From NCBI RefSeq assembly GCF_003002055.1, contig NZ_PVZF01000016.1, positions 1 to 64,000 on the forward strand: a DNA stretch of 64,000 nt, given 5' to 3'. Origin of the DNA: Kineococcus rhizosphaerae (lineage in GTDB: Bacteria > Actinomycetota > Actinomycetes > Actinomycetales > Kineococcaceae). Below are positions 16,459 through 24,684 of the stretch, piece after piece; position 1 is the stretch's first letter, and the number at the start of each line of letters is the position of its first letter. Under the pieces are notes generated by a model. It was not told where the DNA came from, made no database searches, and saw nothing but the letters and a program-made list of their open reading frames with translations. A program made the translations under genes and the position numbers.

Positions 16459-17586
16459 TCAGCCGCCGAGCGCGAGGGCCGCGGACAGCGCCGGCCCGGC
16501 CAGGCGGGACGCGCTGCGCCGCGGCAGGTCCGCGATCCACCCGGCGAGCCGCGGCAGCCCGTGCGCGGCCCCCGCGGTCACGGCCCGGGCGGTGAACAAC
16601 GCCGCGAGCGGGTGGGTGTCGAGCGCGCTGTGGCCGATCCCGGCGATCGGGACGAGCACGCCGTCGGGCAGCAGGGAGGTCAGGCGCTCGGCGACGGGCC
16701 GGGGTGTCTGCAGGTCCCGCTCGCCCGACAGGACCACCGTGGGCCAGGAGAAGCGCGGGAGTTCGGCCGGCAGGTCGAAGGGTTCACCCCGGTAGAGGGG
16801 CCGGCCCGGGGCGGCCAGCGCCACCTGCGGGTCCAGCGGCGACCCGTCCGGTGGCAACCCGTAACCCAGCTGGCCGTAGGCGATGCCGTCGACGAGGTCG
16901 GGTTCGGTGACGAACCGCAGACCGCCGCGGGTCCCGGCCCCGAGGTCGGCCAGTCGCCGCCACAGCCGCGTCCGGCCCCGCTCCCGGGCGGCGAGCAGCC
17001 GGCTGAGGACCCGCGGGCCGCAGAGCTCGTAGACGGCCGGGACGACGACGGCGAGTTCGCGCGCGGGCGCCGCTGACGTGCGGACGGCCCTCGACAAGGC
17101 GTCGTCCCCGTCCCACAACCGTTCCCGCCGGAACGCCCGGACCAGCGGCAGGTCGCCGGCGACCGACAGGACCGGGGAGTCCAGGACCATCCCCGCGACC
17201 CGCTGCGGGTGCCGCACCCCGAAACCCTGCGCCACGTAGGTGCCGTAGGAACTGCCGAGGACCACTGCCCGCTCGACGCCGAGGTCGTCGAGCACCGCGG
17301 CGAGGTCGTCGACGACGTCCTCGACCGTGACGTCACCGGGTTCCAGGTCCCGGCCCCGGTCGTCGTGCCGAGACAGGCCGATCCCGCGGTGCTCCACCAT
17401 CACCACGTCCACCCCGCGGGCCGAGGCCGTCGCGCGGAACCGCGCGTACGGCAGCACGGACGCCATGCCCGGGCCGCCGGGGACGACGACGAGCGGGACC
17501 GGCGTGACGGGTCCGCTGCGGACGTGGGCCAGGGGCAGCGTCCCGCCACCGCGCAACGGCCGGTCGACCCGGCGCACCGCCCTCAC
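16459..17586 (-). CDS. alpha/beta hydrolase, proline iminopeptidase-like
   Basis: 375 residues. The oxyanion segment VVPGGPGMAS, an EHRGIGLS strand, the nucleophile elbow LGSSYGTYVAQG (Ser near residue 112), the acid in SGERDLQTP and the histidine in GIGHSALDTHP give a full triad in the order of prolyl aminopeptidases and TAP-like secreted peptidases. No signal peptide is visible, so it is probably cytoplasmic. The gene converges on the RecQ gene with ten bases between stops. Confidence 0.83.
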   Translation of the reverse strand: MRAVRRVDRPLRGGGTLPLAHVRSGPVTPVPLVVVPGGPGMASVLPYARFRATASARGVDVVMVEHRGIGLSRHDDRGRDLEPGDVTVEDVVDDLAAVLDDLGVERAVVLGSSYGTYVAQGFGVRHPQRVAGMVLDSPVLSVAGDLPLVRAFRRERLWDGDDALSRAVRTSAAPARELAVVVPAVYELCGPRVLSRLLAARERGRTRLWRRLADLGAGTRGGLRFVTEPDLVDGIAYGQLGYGLPPDGSPLDPQVALAAPGRPLYRGEPFDLPAELPRFSWPTVVLSGERDLQTPRPVAERLTSLLPDGVLVPIAGIGHSALDTHPLAALFTARAVTAGAAHGLPRLAGWIADLPRRSASRLAGPALSAALALGG

Positions 17587-17688
17587 GGAACCGCCCGACG
17601 GCCGGCCCCCGGGCGCGAGGTGTGCCCCCGGCCCGGTGCGGGGCGCGGGGAGGGCGGGAGGTGTGCCTCGCGCGGGGTCACGGACGGC

Positions 17689-18804
17689 TCAGCGGGCCAC
17701 GAGCGCCGGGGAGAACCGCGGGGGCGCGGGTTCGCCCCGCGCCACGTCGAGCAGGGTGCGGCCGACCGCGGGCGCGAACTTGAAACCCTGCCCGGAGAAA
17801 CCCGCCCCGACGGCCCAGGCCCCGCTGCGGGCCAGCACGAAGTCCGCGGTGTCGGTGGAGGTGTACGTGCAGCTGATCGGGACGGCCGAGTCCGCGTCGA
17901 CACCCGGCAGCCACTCCCGCGCGTACCGCTGCAGCGCGGCGAGCTGGACCGGGTCGGGCCGGTACGTCCGGGCGTCGGGGTCGGTGACCGGGCCCGTGCC
18001 GTGCCAGCCGGCCTTGACGCCCTCACCGGGGGTGAGCATCCCGTAGACGGGGCTGTACCAGTAGGCGTCACCCGGTTCGCCGGGATCGGGGGTGTGGTTG
18101 AAGCTCGGCCACGAGAACTCCCCGGCGCGGGGGGCGAAGTGGGCGGGTTGCTCCTGGGTGACGACGAGGCGCGGCAACCCGATCCGCGCCGAGAGCAGCT
18201 TCTCGCTCCACGCCCCCACGGTCACCACCCCGTACCGCCCGCGGAACTCCCCCGCGTCGGTCACGACGAGGGCCGTCCCGGCGTCGGTGACGACGTCCCG
18301 CACGGCTGTGGAGTACCGGAACTGCGCGCCGCGCGCCGTCGCGACGTCGCGGAAGGCGGCGAGGGCGTCGGCGGCGCGGACCCGCCCGGCGTCGGGGACG
18401 AGGAGGACCTCGGTGCGGAACCGCATCCCCGCCCACCGTTCGGCGGCCGCCGCCGGGTGGAGGAAGGAGTGCGCGATCCCCCGGCGCCGCAACGCCTCCG
18501 CCGTGGTCCGCAGGGAGGGGTCGAACCCGTGGTTGACGAGCCCGACGAGGTCGAGCAGGACCCGGCCGGACGCCTCCTGCAGCTCGTCCCACAGGCCGCG
18601 GGCCTCCAGGACGAGGTCGAGGTGGTCGTCGGTCGCGTAGGCGGTGTTGAAGTTCCGGGTGGCCCCGTGGGAGGCGCCCCGGGTGTGACCGGCCTCGAAC
18701 CGCTCCAGCAGCAGGACCGACAGGCCCTGCCGGGTCGCGGCCCACGCCGCGGCGGAGCCCATGACCCCGCCCCCCACGACGATCACGTCGGCGTCGAACC
18801 TCAT
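17689..18804 (-). CDS. FAD-dependent oxidoreductase, sarcosine/N-methyltryptophan oxidase family
   Basis: 371 residues. The dinucleotide-binding motif VIVVGGGVMGSAAAWAA sits at the N-terminus, HGATRNFNTAY is the flavin-proximal segment of monomeric sarcosine oxidase and SolA, and the C-terminal GAGFSGQGFKFAPAVGRTL contains the second FAD-contact region; homologues often attach FAD to a Cys near the C-terminus, here in PISCTYTST. It should oxidise an N-methyl or secondary amine to imine with release of peroxide. ATG at 18804 chosen because the Rossmann motif follows at once. It is divergent from the two-component system. Confidence 0.87.
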   Translation of the reverse strand: MRFDADVIVVGGGVMGSAAAWAATRQGLSVLLLERFEAGHTRGASHGATRNFNTAYATDDHLDLVLEARGLWDELQEASGRVLLDLVGLVNHGFDPSLRTTAEALRRRGIAHSFLHPAAAAERWAGMRFRTEVLLVPDAGRVRAADALAAFRDVATARGAQFRYSTAVRDVVTDAGTALVVTDAGEFRGRYGVVTVGAWSEKLLSARIGLPRLVVTQEQPAHFAPRAGEFSWPSFNHTPDPGEPGDAYWYSPVYGMLTPGEGVKAGWHGTGPVTDPDARTYRPDPVQLAALQRYAREWLPGVDADSAVPISCTYTSTDTADFVLARSGAWAVGAGFSGQGFKFAPAVGRTLLDVARGEPAPPRFSPALVAR

Positions 18805-19068
18805 GGTGTGCCTGCCCCCGTCCGACGACCGTGGGCGGATGCTACCGCCGGGGTGGACGGCGACGGGCGCCCCCCGAGGTCCGCCCGCCGCACGCCCGGA
18901 CCGGCCGGGACCCCGGCTCCGGGCTCTCGACACCGCGACCCGCGGCCCTGCCCGCAGCCTGCCTGGCCCGGGCGCCCGTCCGCATCCGACGCAGGGGTGG
19001 TCCCGGGCCGCCCCACCCCCTCCGTCGGGAGGGGCCGAGGCGGCCGTCCGTCCTGCGATGCTGGACCG

Positions 19069-19794
19069 GTGTCAGGTGCGGGGTCGAGCGTCCGGGTCCT
19101 CGTGGTCGACGACGAAGCGCTCGTGCGGTCGGGGCTGACCGCCATCCTGGAGTCCGCCCCCGACGTCACCGTGGTCGCCGCCGTCGACGGCCCCGCCGCC
19201 CTGGAGACCCTCGCCGGGTTCCGCGTCGACGTCGTCCTGCTCGACGTCCGGATGCCCCGGGTGGACGGCATGGCGGTCCTGGCCGGCCTGGACCGGCTGC
19301 CCCGCCGTCCCGCGGTGGCGATGCTCACGACGTTCCACGCCGACGAGCAGGTCGCCGCCGCCCTGGCCGCCGGCGCCGACGGGTACCTGCTGAAGGACAC
19401 CGACCCCGACCAGCTGATCACCCACGTGCGGGCCCTGGCGCGCGGGGCGTCCGTCCTGTCCTCGGGGGTCACCGCCGCCGTCGTGGAGGGTTTCCTGCGC
19501 TCGCGCAGCTCCGCGTCGGCGCGCGGGGCCCTCGCCCGGTTGACGCCCCGGGAGCGCGACGTCCTGGTGCTGGTGGCGCGCGGCGCCCAGAACGCCGAGA
19601 TCGCGCAGGCGCTGTTCGTCTCGCTGCCCACCGTCAAGGAGCACGTCGGGGCGATCCTCGCGAAGCTGCGGGTGACCAACCGGGTGCAGGCCGCGGTCCT
19701 CGCGGTCCGCGCCGGCCTGGTCGACGAGGGCATCGACGACGAGATCCACGAGGGCGTCCACGACGGCATCGACGACGGCGCGGGTGAGGGGTGA
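19069..19794 (+). CDS. response regulator, NarL/LuxR family
   Basis: 241 residues. Receiver domain with the acidic pair in VLVVDDEALVRSG, phospho-acceptor Asp in DVVLLDVRMPRVDG, the Thr in AMLTTFHADEQ and Lys in YLLKDTDPD. A LuxR-type helix-turn-helix follows (LTPRERDVLVLVARGAQNAE, then SLPTVKEHVGAILAKL). The GTG start at 19069 keeps about 8 residues before the first strand. An odd acidic tail with repeats of ID-DE-I/V-H (DEGIDDEIHEGVHDGIDDG) is added after the DNA-binding domain. Its stop overlaps the sensor kinase start by GTGA, so the pair is co-translated. Confidence 0.93.
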   Translation: MSGAGSSVRVLVVDDEALVRSGLTAILESAPDVTVVAAVDGPAALETLAGFRVDVVLLDVRMPRVDGMAVLAGLDRLPRRPAVAMLTTFHADEQVAAALAAGADGYLLKDTDPDQLITHVRALARGASVLSSGVTAAVVEGFLRSRSSASARGALARLTPRERDVLVLVARGAQNAEIAQALFVSLPTVKEHVGAILAKLRVTNRVQAAVLAVRAGLVDEGIDDEIHEGVHDGIDDGAGEG

Positions 19795-20924
19795 GCCGGC
19801 TCCGCGGCACCGGGGTGCGCCTGGCGGTGGAGGCGGTGCTCGTCCTGGCCTGCTACCTGGAGGGTTTCCCCAACCAGACGCCGGGGTGGAACCGGCCGTT
19901 CGTGCTCTCGGTGCTGGCCCTGGTCGCCGTCGTCGGCCGCCGGGGGTCCCCGCTGGTCGCGTTCCTCCTCGGCGCCCCCGCGCTGGGCTGGGCGCAGAGC
20001 TCCCTGGCCCCGGCCGTCCTCGCGTACACCCTCGCCAGCCGGGAACGGCGCGGGCGCGTCGTCTTGGCGGCGCTGACGGTCGCGCTCGCGGTGGACTCCT
20101 ACCCCCTGCTCGACCTGCGACCCGGCATGTGGCGGGCCGACGTCTCGACGCTGCTCGAACTGGCGGCGCTGCTCGGCGGGGCCGCGGCCCTGGGCGCGTT
20201 CCGGGCCGCCCGGGCCGAGGTCGGCCGCCGCCTGGACGAACTGCTGCAGGCCCGCGAGCGCGAGACGCGGCTCGTCGACGCGGTCGCCCGCACCGAGGAA
20301 CGCACGCGCCTGGCCCGGGAGATGCACGACGCGGTCTCCCACCACGTGTCCCTCATCGCCCTGCAGGCCGGCGCCCTGCGGGTCGGCGCCCCCTCCCCGC
20401 AGGTCCGGTCGGCGGCCGAGCAGATCAGGGTCCTGGCCGTGCGGACCACCGACGAGCTGCGGCAGATGCTCGCGGCCCTGCGGGCCCCCGGCGGTCAGCC
20501 GCTGCAGGCCCCCGGGCGGCTCGTGGACCTGCCGGGGCTGTGGGCCGGCAGCGGTCTGCACGGCAGTCTGGAGTTCGCCCCGGAGCTGGCCGACGACCTG
20601 CCCGACCCGTTGCAGCGCACGTTGTTCAGCATCGCGCAGGAAGGTCTGGCCAACGCCGCCCGGCACGCGCCGGGAGCCCGGGTCCACCTCCGTCTCGAAC
20701 GACGCCGGCGGCGGGTCTCGATCCGCGTCGAGAACAGCGCCCCCACCGGAGCGGTCACCCACGGCGGCGGGACGGGGCACGGGCTGCTCGGGGTCCGGGA
20801 ACGGGTGGCCGCCGCCCGCGGCACGGTGCGCTTCGGCCCGACCCCCGACGGCGGGTTCTACCTCGTGGCCGACCTGCCGGCCCCCGTCCCGGCGGACCTC
20901 ACCTCGGACGAGACCCCGCGCTGA
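19791..20924 (+). CDS. two-component sensor histidine kinase (HisKA_3 type)
   Basis: 377 residues. Four or so membrane segments occupy the first 150 residues, with no large extracellular domain. The phospho-acceptor box REMHDAVSHHVSLI lies near residue 180, and the ATP-binding N-box QEGLANAARHAPGA and glycine box GHGLLGVRERVAAARG follow. This is the usual partner of NarL-type regulators. The signal sensed is unknown and may be membrane-related. Translationally coupled to the regulator gene by the GTGA overlap. Confidence 0.92.
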   Translation: MSRLRGTGVRLAVEAVLVLACYLEGFPNQTPGWNRPFVLSVLALVAVVGRRGSPLVAFLLGAPALGWAQSSLAPAVLAYTLASRERRGRVVLAALTVALAVDSYPLLDLRPGMWRADVSTLLELAALLGGAAALGAFRAARAEVGRRLDELLQARERETRLVDAVARTEERTRLAREMHDAVSHHVSLIALQAGALRVGAPSPQVRSAAEQIRVLAVRTTDELRQMLAALRAPGGQPLQAPGRLVDLPGLWAGSGLHGSLEFAPELADDLPDPLQRTLFSIAQEGLANAARHAPGARVHLRLERRRRRVSIRVENSAPTGAVTHGGGTGHGLLGVRERVAAARGTVRFGPTPDGGFYLVADLPAPVPADLTSDETPR

Positions 20925-21007
20925 GCCCCCGGTCTCCACCCTGGGACGGAGGCACCCGGTCCCGCCGGTGGAGGCCCCGGCGCGCCCGGGACGGCGACGA
21001 TGACGGG

Positions 21008-21628
21008 GTGACCCCCGCCACCCTCAGCCGCCCCCGCTCCACCGCCGCCCGCGCGACCGCCTCCGTCGGGGTCTGCACGGCCGGTTTCGTCCTCGGTGGC
21101 GCGACGTCGTTCGCACAGGGGTTCCTCCCGTCCGCGGTCGCCTCGTTCGCGAACTCCTCCAGCGGGTGGACCCTGGTGACGGTGCTGCTCGTCGCGGCCG
21201 CCCGCGTCGGGCCCGCCCTGTCCGCCGTCCTGGGGGCGGCGAGCTTCGTGCTGCTGACCGTCGGGTACAGCGCCGCCTCGGCCCTGCGCGGCCTGACGTA
21301 CGACCCGACGCTGTTCGCCGTCGTCGGCCTCGTCGTCGGTCCCGTCGTGGGGCTCGCGACGGCCTGGCTGCGCACCCGCGACGTGCGGGCCGCGCTGGGG
21401 ACGGCCGCGCTGGCGGGCATCGGGCTCGGCGAGGCCGCGTACGGGCTGACCGCCGTCGCCGCCAGCACGAGTCCCGTCTACTGGGTGCTGATGGGCTGCG
21501 CCGCAGTCACTCTGCTGGTCTCCACGGCCCGCCGGGTCCGCAGCCGGCGCGACGCCGTCCTCGCGGTCGTGCTGACGGTGGTCGTGGCCGGCGCCTTCCT
21601 CCTCGCCTACCAGGGCCTGCTGAACTGA
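21008..21628 (+). CDS. DUF6518 family membrane protein
   Basis: 206 residues with six hydrophobic segments. FVLGGATSFAQGFLPSAV, then ASFANSSSGWTL and GYSAASALRG, fit the DUF6518 pattern of small actinobacterial integral membrane proteins. The conserved Asn-Ser after the first helix and the Tyr in the GY motif are present. Function unknown. GTG start at 21008, about 80 bases after the kinase gene on the same strand; it could be a target or accessory of the two-component system, but that is only a positional inference. Confidence 0.75.
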   Translation: MTPATLSRPRSTAARATASVGVCTAGFVLGGATSFAQGFLPSAVASFANSSSGWTLVTVLLVAAARVGPALSAVLGAASFVLLTVGYSAASALRGLTYDPTLFAVVGLVVGPVVGLATAWLRTRDVRAALGTAALAGIGLGEAAYGLTAVAASTSPVYWVLMGCAAVTLLVSTARRVRSRRDAVLAVVLTVVVAGAFLLAYQGLLN

Positions 21629-21650
21629 CGACCGACCGGCGGTGGGCCCC

Positions 21651-23138
21651 TCACACGGCCGGGAACCACTCCGTCGGTTCCGGCCCGTCGCTGCCGGCCG
21701 CGTACGTCTCCAGGGGGACCTCGTCGGCCTTCCACGCCGCGATCACCGGCGCCAGGATCCGCCAGCAGTCCTCGGCGGTGTCCCCGCGCACCGACAGCAG
21801 CGGGTCCCCGTCCAGCACCCCGGCCAGCACCTCGCCGTAGGCGGGCAGCCGGGAGTCGGCCAGCTGCGCCGTCAGCGTCGCCTCCTCGAGGTCGAACGGG
21901 TCCCCCTCGGCGTTGACCGTGAGGTCCAGGTTCACCGTGTCGGGTTTGAACCCCAGCCGCAGCCGCGTCGGGGCCGGGTTCCCCTTCAGGCCCGTCATGA
22001 GGTGCGGGACGGGTTTGTACGTGATGACGGCCTCCTTGCGGGCCCGCCCCAGCGCCTTGCCCGAGCGCAACCGGAACGGCACGCCCGCCCACCGCCACGT
22101 GTCGACGTGCAGCACCACCTCGGCGAGGGTCTCCGTCTGCCGCGCGGGGTCCACCCCGTCCTCGAAGGTGTAGTCCGGCAGGTCCCGGTCCCCGATCCGG
22201 CCCGCCGTGTACCGGGCCCGGCGGCTCGCCTCGGCGGGCGGGCCGGCCAGCCGGGTCGCCCGCAGCAGCTGCGCCTTGCGGTCGCGGAACTCCCGCTCGT
22301 CCAGCGACGACGGCGCGTCCATCGTGAGCACGGACAGCACCTGCAGCAGGTGGCTCTGGATCATGTCGACGAGGGCGCCGGCGTGGTCGTAGTACCGGGC
22401 CCGGCCCTCCAGCGCGAGGTCCTCGTCGTAGAACACGTCCACCCGTTCCACGTGCGCGGCGTTCCACGTCGGTTCGAAGAGCCGGTTGGCGAAGCGCACC
22501 CCCAGGGTTCCCAGCACCGTCGAGGTCCCCAGGAAGTGGTCGACGCGGTGCACGTGCTGCTCGGGCACGAGCCGGGCGACGACCTCGTTGAGGTGGTGCG
22601 CCGACGCCTCGTCGGAGCCGAAGGGCTTCTCCATCACCAGCCGGGTGCTCTCGGGCAGGTCCCGGCCCACCAGCCCCTCGCAGGCCTTCGCCGTGATCGC
22701 CGGGGGCAGCGCGAAGTAGGCCGCCACGGGCGCGGTGCACGAGTGCAGCAGGTCCAGCAGGGCGTCGGGGTCGGTCACGTCGACCTTCGCGTACCGGCTG
22801 CCGTCGCGCACCGCCCGCGCCGCGCCGTCGTCCTCGGCGGGGTCCGCGCCGTGGTCGGAGAACGCCTCGGTCACCACCTCGCGCCAGTGCGCGTCGTCCC
22901 AGTCCTCCGCCCCGGCCCCGACGAGCTGGAGGGAGGACCCGTGCCCGTGGGTCGCGTCCTCGCTGCGTCCTGAGACCAGCAACCGGGCCAGCCCGGGCAG
23001 CAGCAGGCGGGAGGCGAGGTCACCGCTCGCGCCGAGGACGAGCAGCGTCGCGACGGGGTCACCGCCGGAGTGCCCGTCCTGACTGGCCCCGGCGGCACCG
23101 TGGCCACCGGGCTGGGGGTGCTGGTCGGCGTCGCTCAC
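21651..23138 (-). CDS. glucose-6-phosphate dehydrogenase-like protein
   Basis: 495 residues of the G6PD fold: N-terminal Rossmann segment LVLGASGDLASRLL, the MEKPFGSD motif, the active-site segment RVDHFLGTSTVLG and MIQSHLLQVLS carrying the catalytic histidine. Two lysines that contact glucose 6-phosphate in classical enzymes are gone: RK in the GDLxKRK motif is RL here, and the Lys after DHYLG is Thr. Such divergent G6PD paralogues occur in actinobacteria and may act on a different sugar or have lost activity. No opcA or transaldolase gene is adjacent. GTG start at 23138 with AAGG upstream. Confidence 0.85.
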   Translation of the reverse strand: MSDADQHPQPGGHGAAGASQDGHSGGDPVATLLVLGASGDLASRLLLPGLARLLVSGRSEDATHGHGSSLQLVGAGAEDWDDAHWREVVTEAFSDHGADPAEDDGAARAVRDGSRYAKVDVTDPDALLDLLHSCTAPVAAYFALPPAITAKACEGLVGRDLPESTRLVMEKPFGSDEASAHHLNEVVARLVPEQHVHRVDHFLGTSTVLGTLGVRFANRLFEPTWNAAHVERVDVFYDEDLALEGRARYYDHAGALVDMIQSHLLQVLSVLTMDAPSSLDEREFRDRKAQLLRATRLAGPPAEASRRARYTAGRIGDRDLPDYTFEDGVDPARQTETLAEVVLHVDTWRWAGVPFRLRSGKALGRARKEAVITYKPVPHLMTGLKGNPAPTRLRLGFKPDTVNLDLTVNAEGDPFDLEEATLTAQLADSRLPAYGEVLAGVLDGDPLLSVRGDTAEDCWRILAPVIAAWKADEVPLETYAAGSDGPEPTEWFPAV

Positions 23139-23299
23139 GGGCCCCACCTTGCCGAGGCGCCGCCGTCCACGCACGGCGAGCCGACGCGCACGCCGTTGAC
23201 GCGCTCCGACCGGCCGGTGTACCCAGGAGGACCCGGGTCGCCGGCCCGGGGACCGGTCCGCCGAGGGCGCGGAGCGGCGCACGACTCGCCGGAGCACCC

Positions 23300-23824
23300 G
23301 TGAGCACTCCCGTGACGTCCCCGCTCCGAGGGTCGCTGCCCTCGGTCGTCGAACCCGCCGCCGTGATCGCGGCGGCCCACCTGGTGCGCAGCCGGGCCCG
23401 CCGGGCGCGCGAACGGGCCCGGCAGGTCCGCGCGGAGGCGGACGGCGCGCGCACCACGGCCACGCTCCTGCGCACCCGCCCGGTGCCGGTAGGCGCACCC
23501 CCGCCCAACCGGGCGCTCGCCGTCCGCGGCACCCTGGGCGACCTGTGGGGAGCGGGCGACCCGCCGAGCCCCGACCCCTGGCTGACGCTCGTCGTCGACG
23601 CCCTGGCCCTGGACGACACGGCGGGCCGTGAGCACGGTCTCATCGTCCAGGGGGACGCGGTGGCGCGCGCCGAGGTGACCTCCGTGCTCGTCCTGGCCCT
23701 CGCCGCCCACCCGCTGCGGTCCGCGCTGCTCGACCGGCTGCCGGGCACCCTGCGGGCCGAGGTCCGGGCCCGCCTGGCGAGCGCCGAGGAGGTGTTCGGG
23801 GGCACCCCCACGGGTGCGGTGTGA
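23300..23824 (+). CDS. hypothetical protein
   Basis: 174 residues, GTG start at 23300. The N-terminal half is Arg/Ala-rich and helical (RSRARRARERARQVRAEADG), the second half hydrophobic-helical, with no recognisable domain or membrane segment. Third positions are overwhelmingly G/C, so it is likely real. After its TGA the same frame stays open and coding-like for another 64 codons, so the gene may once have been longer. It is divergent from the G6PD-like gene. Confidence 0.55.
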   Translation: MSTPVTSPLRGSLPSVVEPAAVIAAAHLVRSRARRARERARQVRAEADGARTTATLLRTRPVPVGAPPPNRALAVRGTLGDLWGAGDPPSPDPWLTLVVDALALDDTAGREHGLIVQGDAVARAEVTSVLVLALAAHPLRSALLDRLPGTLRAEVRARLASAEEVFGGTPTGAV

Positions 23825-24169
23825 CCCGGGTCGAACACCGCGCCGTCGAACACCGCGCCTCGTCCCCGGAGACCCGGGCCGCTCGCGACGGGTGCTCCCG
23901 GCGACCGGTCGGCGGTCGCCGAGCGCCGCCTCGACTCCGCCCACGACGTCGTCCCCTCCAGCGGCGGCGCCGTCCTGGGGCTGCTGGGGTCCGGGGACGT
24001 CCTGCGGGTCGTGTGACCGGGCGCACGCGGTGTCCGCCGGTGATCGGGAGCAGAACGGCGTCGTCCGGTGTTGTGCAGGGGGCGAGACCCCCGGTGCAGG
24101 GCCAGGACCCTGCCGGCACCGCGCGCGGCGCTCGCCCCCCCGATGGTGACGACGACGGATGAGGCACGC
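23825..24169 (+). other. gene-poor stretch with possible gene remnant
   Basis: No complete gene is visible in these 345 bases. In the frame continuing the preceding gene past its stop, codons up to a TGA at 24014-24016 have almost only G/C third positions and encode DRSAVAERRLDSAHDVV, then GAVLGLLGSGDVLRVV, but no start codon is available. It may be the tail of a gene cut off by a stop mutation or insertion. A perfect 15-base tandem duplication sits at the left end. The right part, from 24020, shows no coding signal. Confidence 0.35.
23830..23859. repeat. perfect 15-bp tandem duplication
   Basis: The 15 bases GTCGAACACCGCGCC occur twice back to back directly after the stop codon of the hypothetical gene at 23300-23824. 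The unit length is a multiple of three, so it would preserve a reading frame. Confidence 0.9.
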
Positions 24170-24424
24170 ATGACCCGTGATCTCCACGACCTGTGGACGA
24201 TCGTCCGGACCCGACGCGACGACCCCCGCGCGGTGGACCCCCTGCCCGACCTGCACCGGCTCACGCCCGAGGACCTGCACGACGACGCCGTCCGCGCGGC
24301 GGTGGTCGTCGCGCTGCACGGTCTGGGCACCGACCGACTGACGGCCCTGCTCGACCTGCGCGACGACCTCGCGAGCGGGGTGGCGGACACCTGGGCCGAC
24401 GCGTGGGCGCAGGAGGCCGTCTGA
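24170..24424 (+). CDS. small hypothetical protein
   Basis: 84 residues, ATG at 24170 preceded by GATGAGG. The sequence is helical and acidic, with a repeated Asp/Leu pattern (HDLWTIVRTRRDD, LTPEDLHDDAVRAAVV, ADTWADAWAQEAV). An in-frame ATG at 24143 would add nine residues but has no ribosome site. No family recognised. A strong hairpin follows the stop codon, consistent with the end of a short transcript. Confidence 0.55.
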   Translation: MTRDLHDLWTIVRTRRDDPRAVDPLPDLHRLTPEDLHDDAVRAAVVVALHGLGTDRLTALLDLRDDLASGVADTWADAWAQEAV

Positions 24425-24432
24425 CCCGCGGC

Positions 24433-24467
24433 GCTCACCCCCGCCGACCACGGCGGGGCGGGTGAGC
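24433..24467 (+). terminator. stem-loop, probable transcription terminator
   Basis: GCTCACCCCCGCCG pairs with CGGCGG...GGGTGAGC around the loop ACCA, leaving a three-base bulge: an 8-bp GC core plus an 8-bp outer arm. It begins 9 bases after the small gene ending at 24424. There is no T-run, as is common for terminators in high-GC actinobacteria. Confidence 0.45.
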
Positions 24468-24502
24468 GGGGCGGGTGAGCGGGGTGGGTGAGCGGGGTGG
24501 GT
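24455..24502. repeat. 13-bp G-rich tandem repeat, 3.7 copies
   Basis: The unit GGGGCGGGTGAGC is repeated at 24455 and 24468, then as GGGGTGGGTGAGC at 24481 and a partial copy to 24502. The G-runs on one strand could form a quadruplex. The first copy is shared with the hairpin at 24433-24467. It lies between the small hypothetical gene and the promoter of the amine oxidase gene. Confidence 0.85.
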
Positions 24503-24558
24503 CCCCCCGCGGTGAGCACCACGACGCCCACCGCAGCACGACCGGCTGAGTACCACTC

Positions 24559-24587
24559 TTGACTCATTTGGGACAAAGGTGTGTCAT
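24559..24587 (+). promoter_or_regulatory. sigma-A-type promoter for the amine oxidase gene
   Basis: TTGACT (24559-24564) and TGTCAT (24582-24587) are separated by exactly 17 bases. They match the -35 and -10 consensus at five and four of six positions. The segment is clearly more AT-rich than its surroundings. The gene starts at 24685, leaving an untranslated leader of about 90 bases. Confidence 0.55.
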
Positions 24588-24589
24588 CA

Positions 24590-24605
24590 GGGACATGGAT
24601 GTCCC
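24590..24605. promoter_or_regulatory. palindromic operator candidate
   Basis: GGGACATGGATGTCCC is two perfect 7-base arms around GG. It sits immediately downstream of the -10 element at 24582-24587, over the expected transcription start, where a repressor would block initiation of the amine oxidase gene. No regulator gene is adjacent. Confidence 0.5.
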
Positions 24606-24684
24606 CTGCGTCGTCAAGCCCGGCGCAGACGACCTCTGACACCACCCGCACCACGCCTCGCACCACGTCCCGAGGAGTCCCCCC

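Noticed and set aside
23821-24162. 113-codon plus-strand frame after the hypothetical gene
   Set aside because: Arg/Pro/Ala-rich low-complexity translation with poor codon bias. The neighbouring frame to 24016 is far more coding-like.
24455-24502. Possible CRISPR array
   Set aside because: The units are 13 bases with no spacers between them and no cas gene is in the window. It is a simple tandem repeat.
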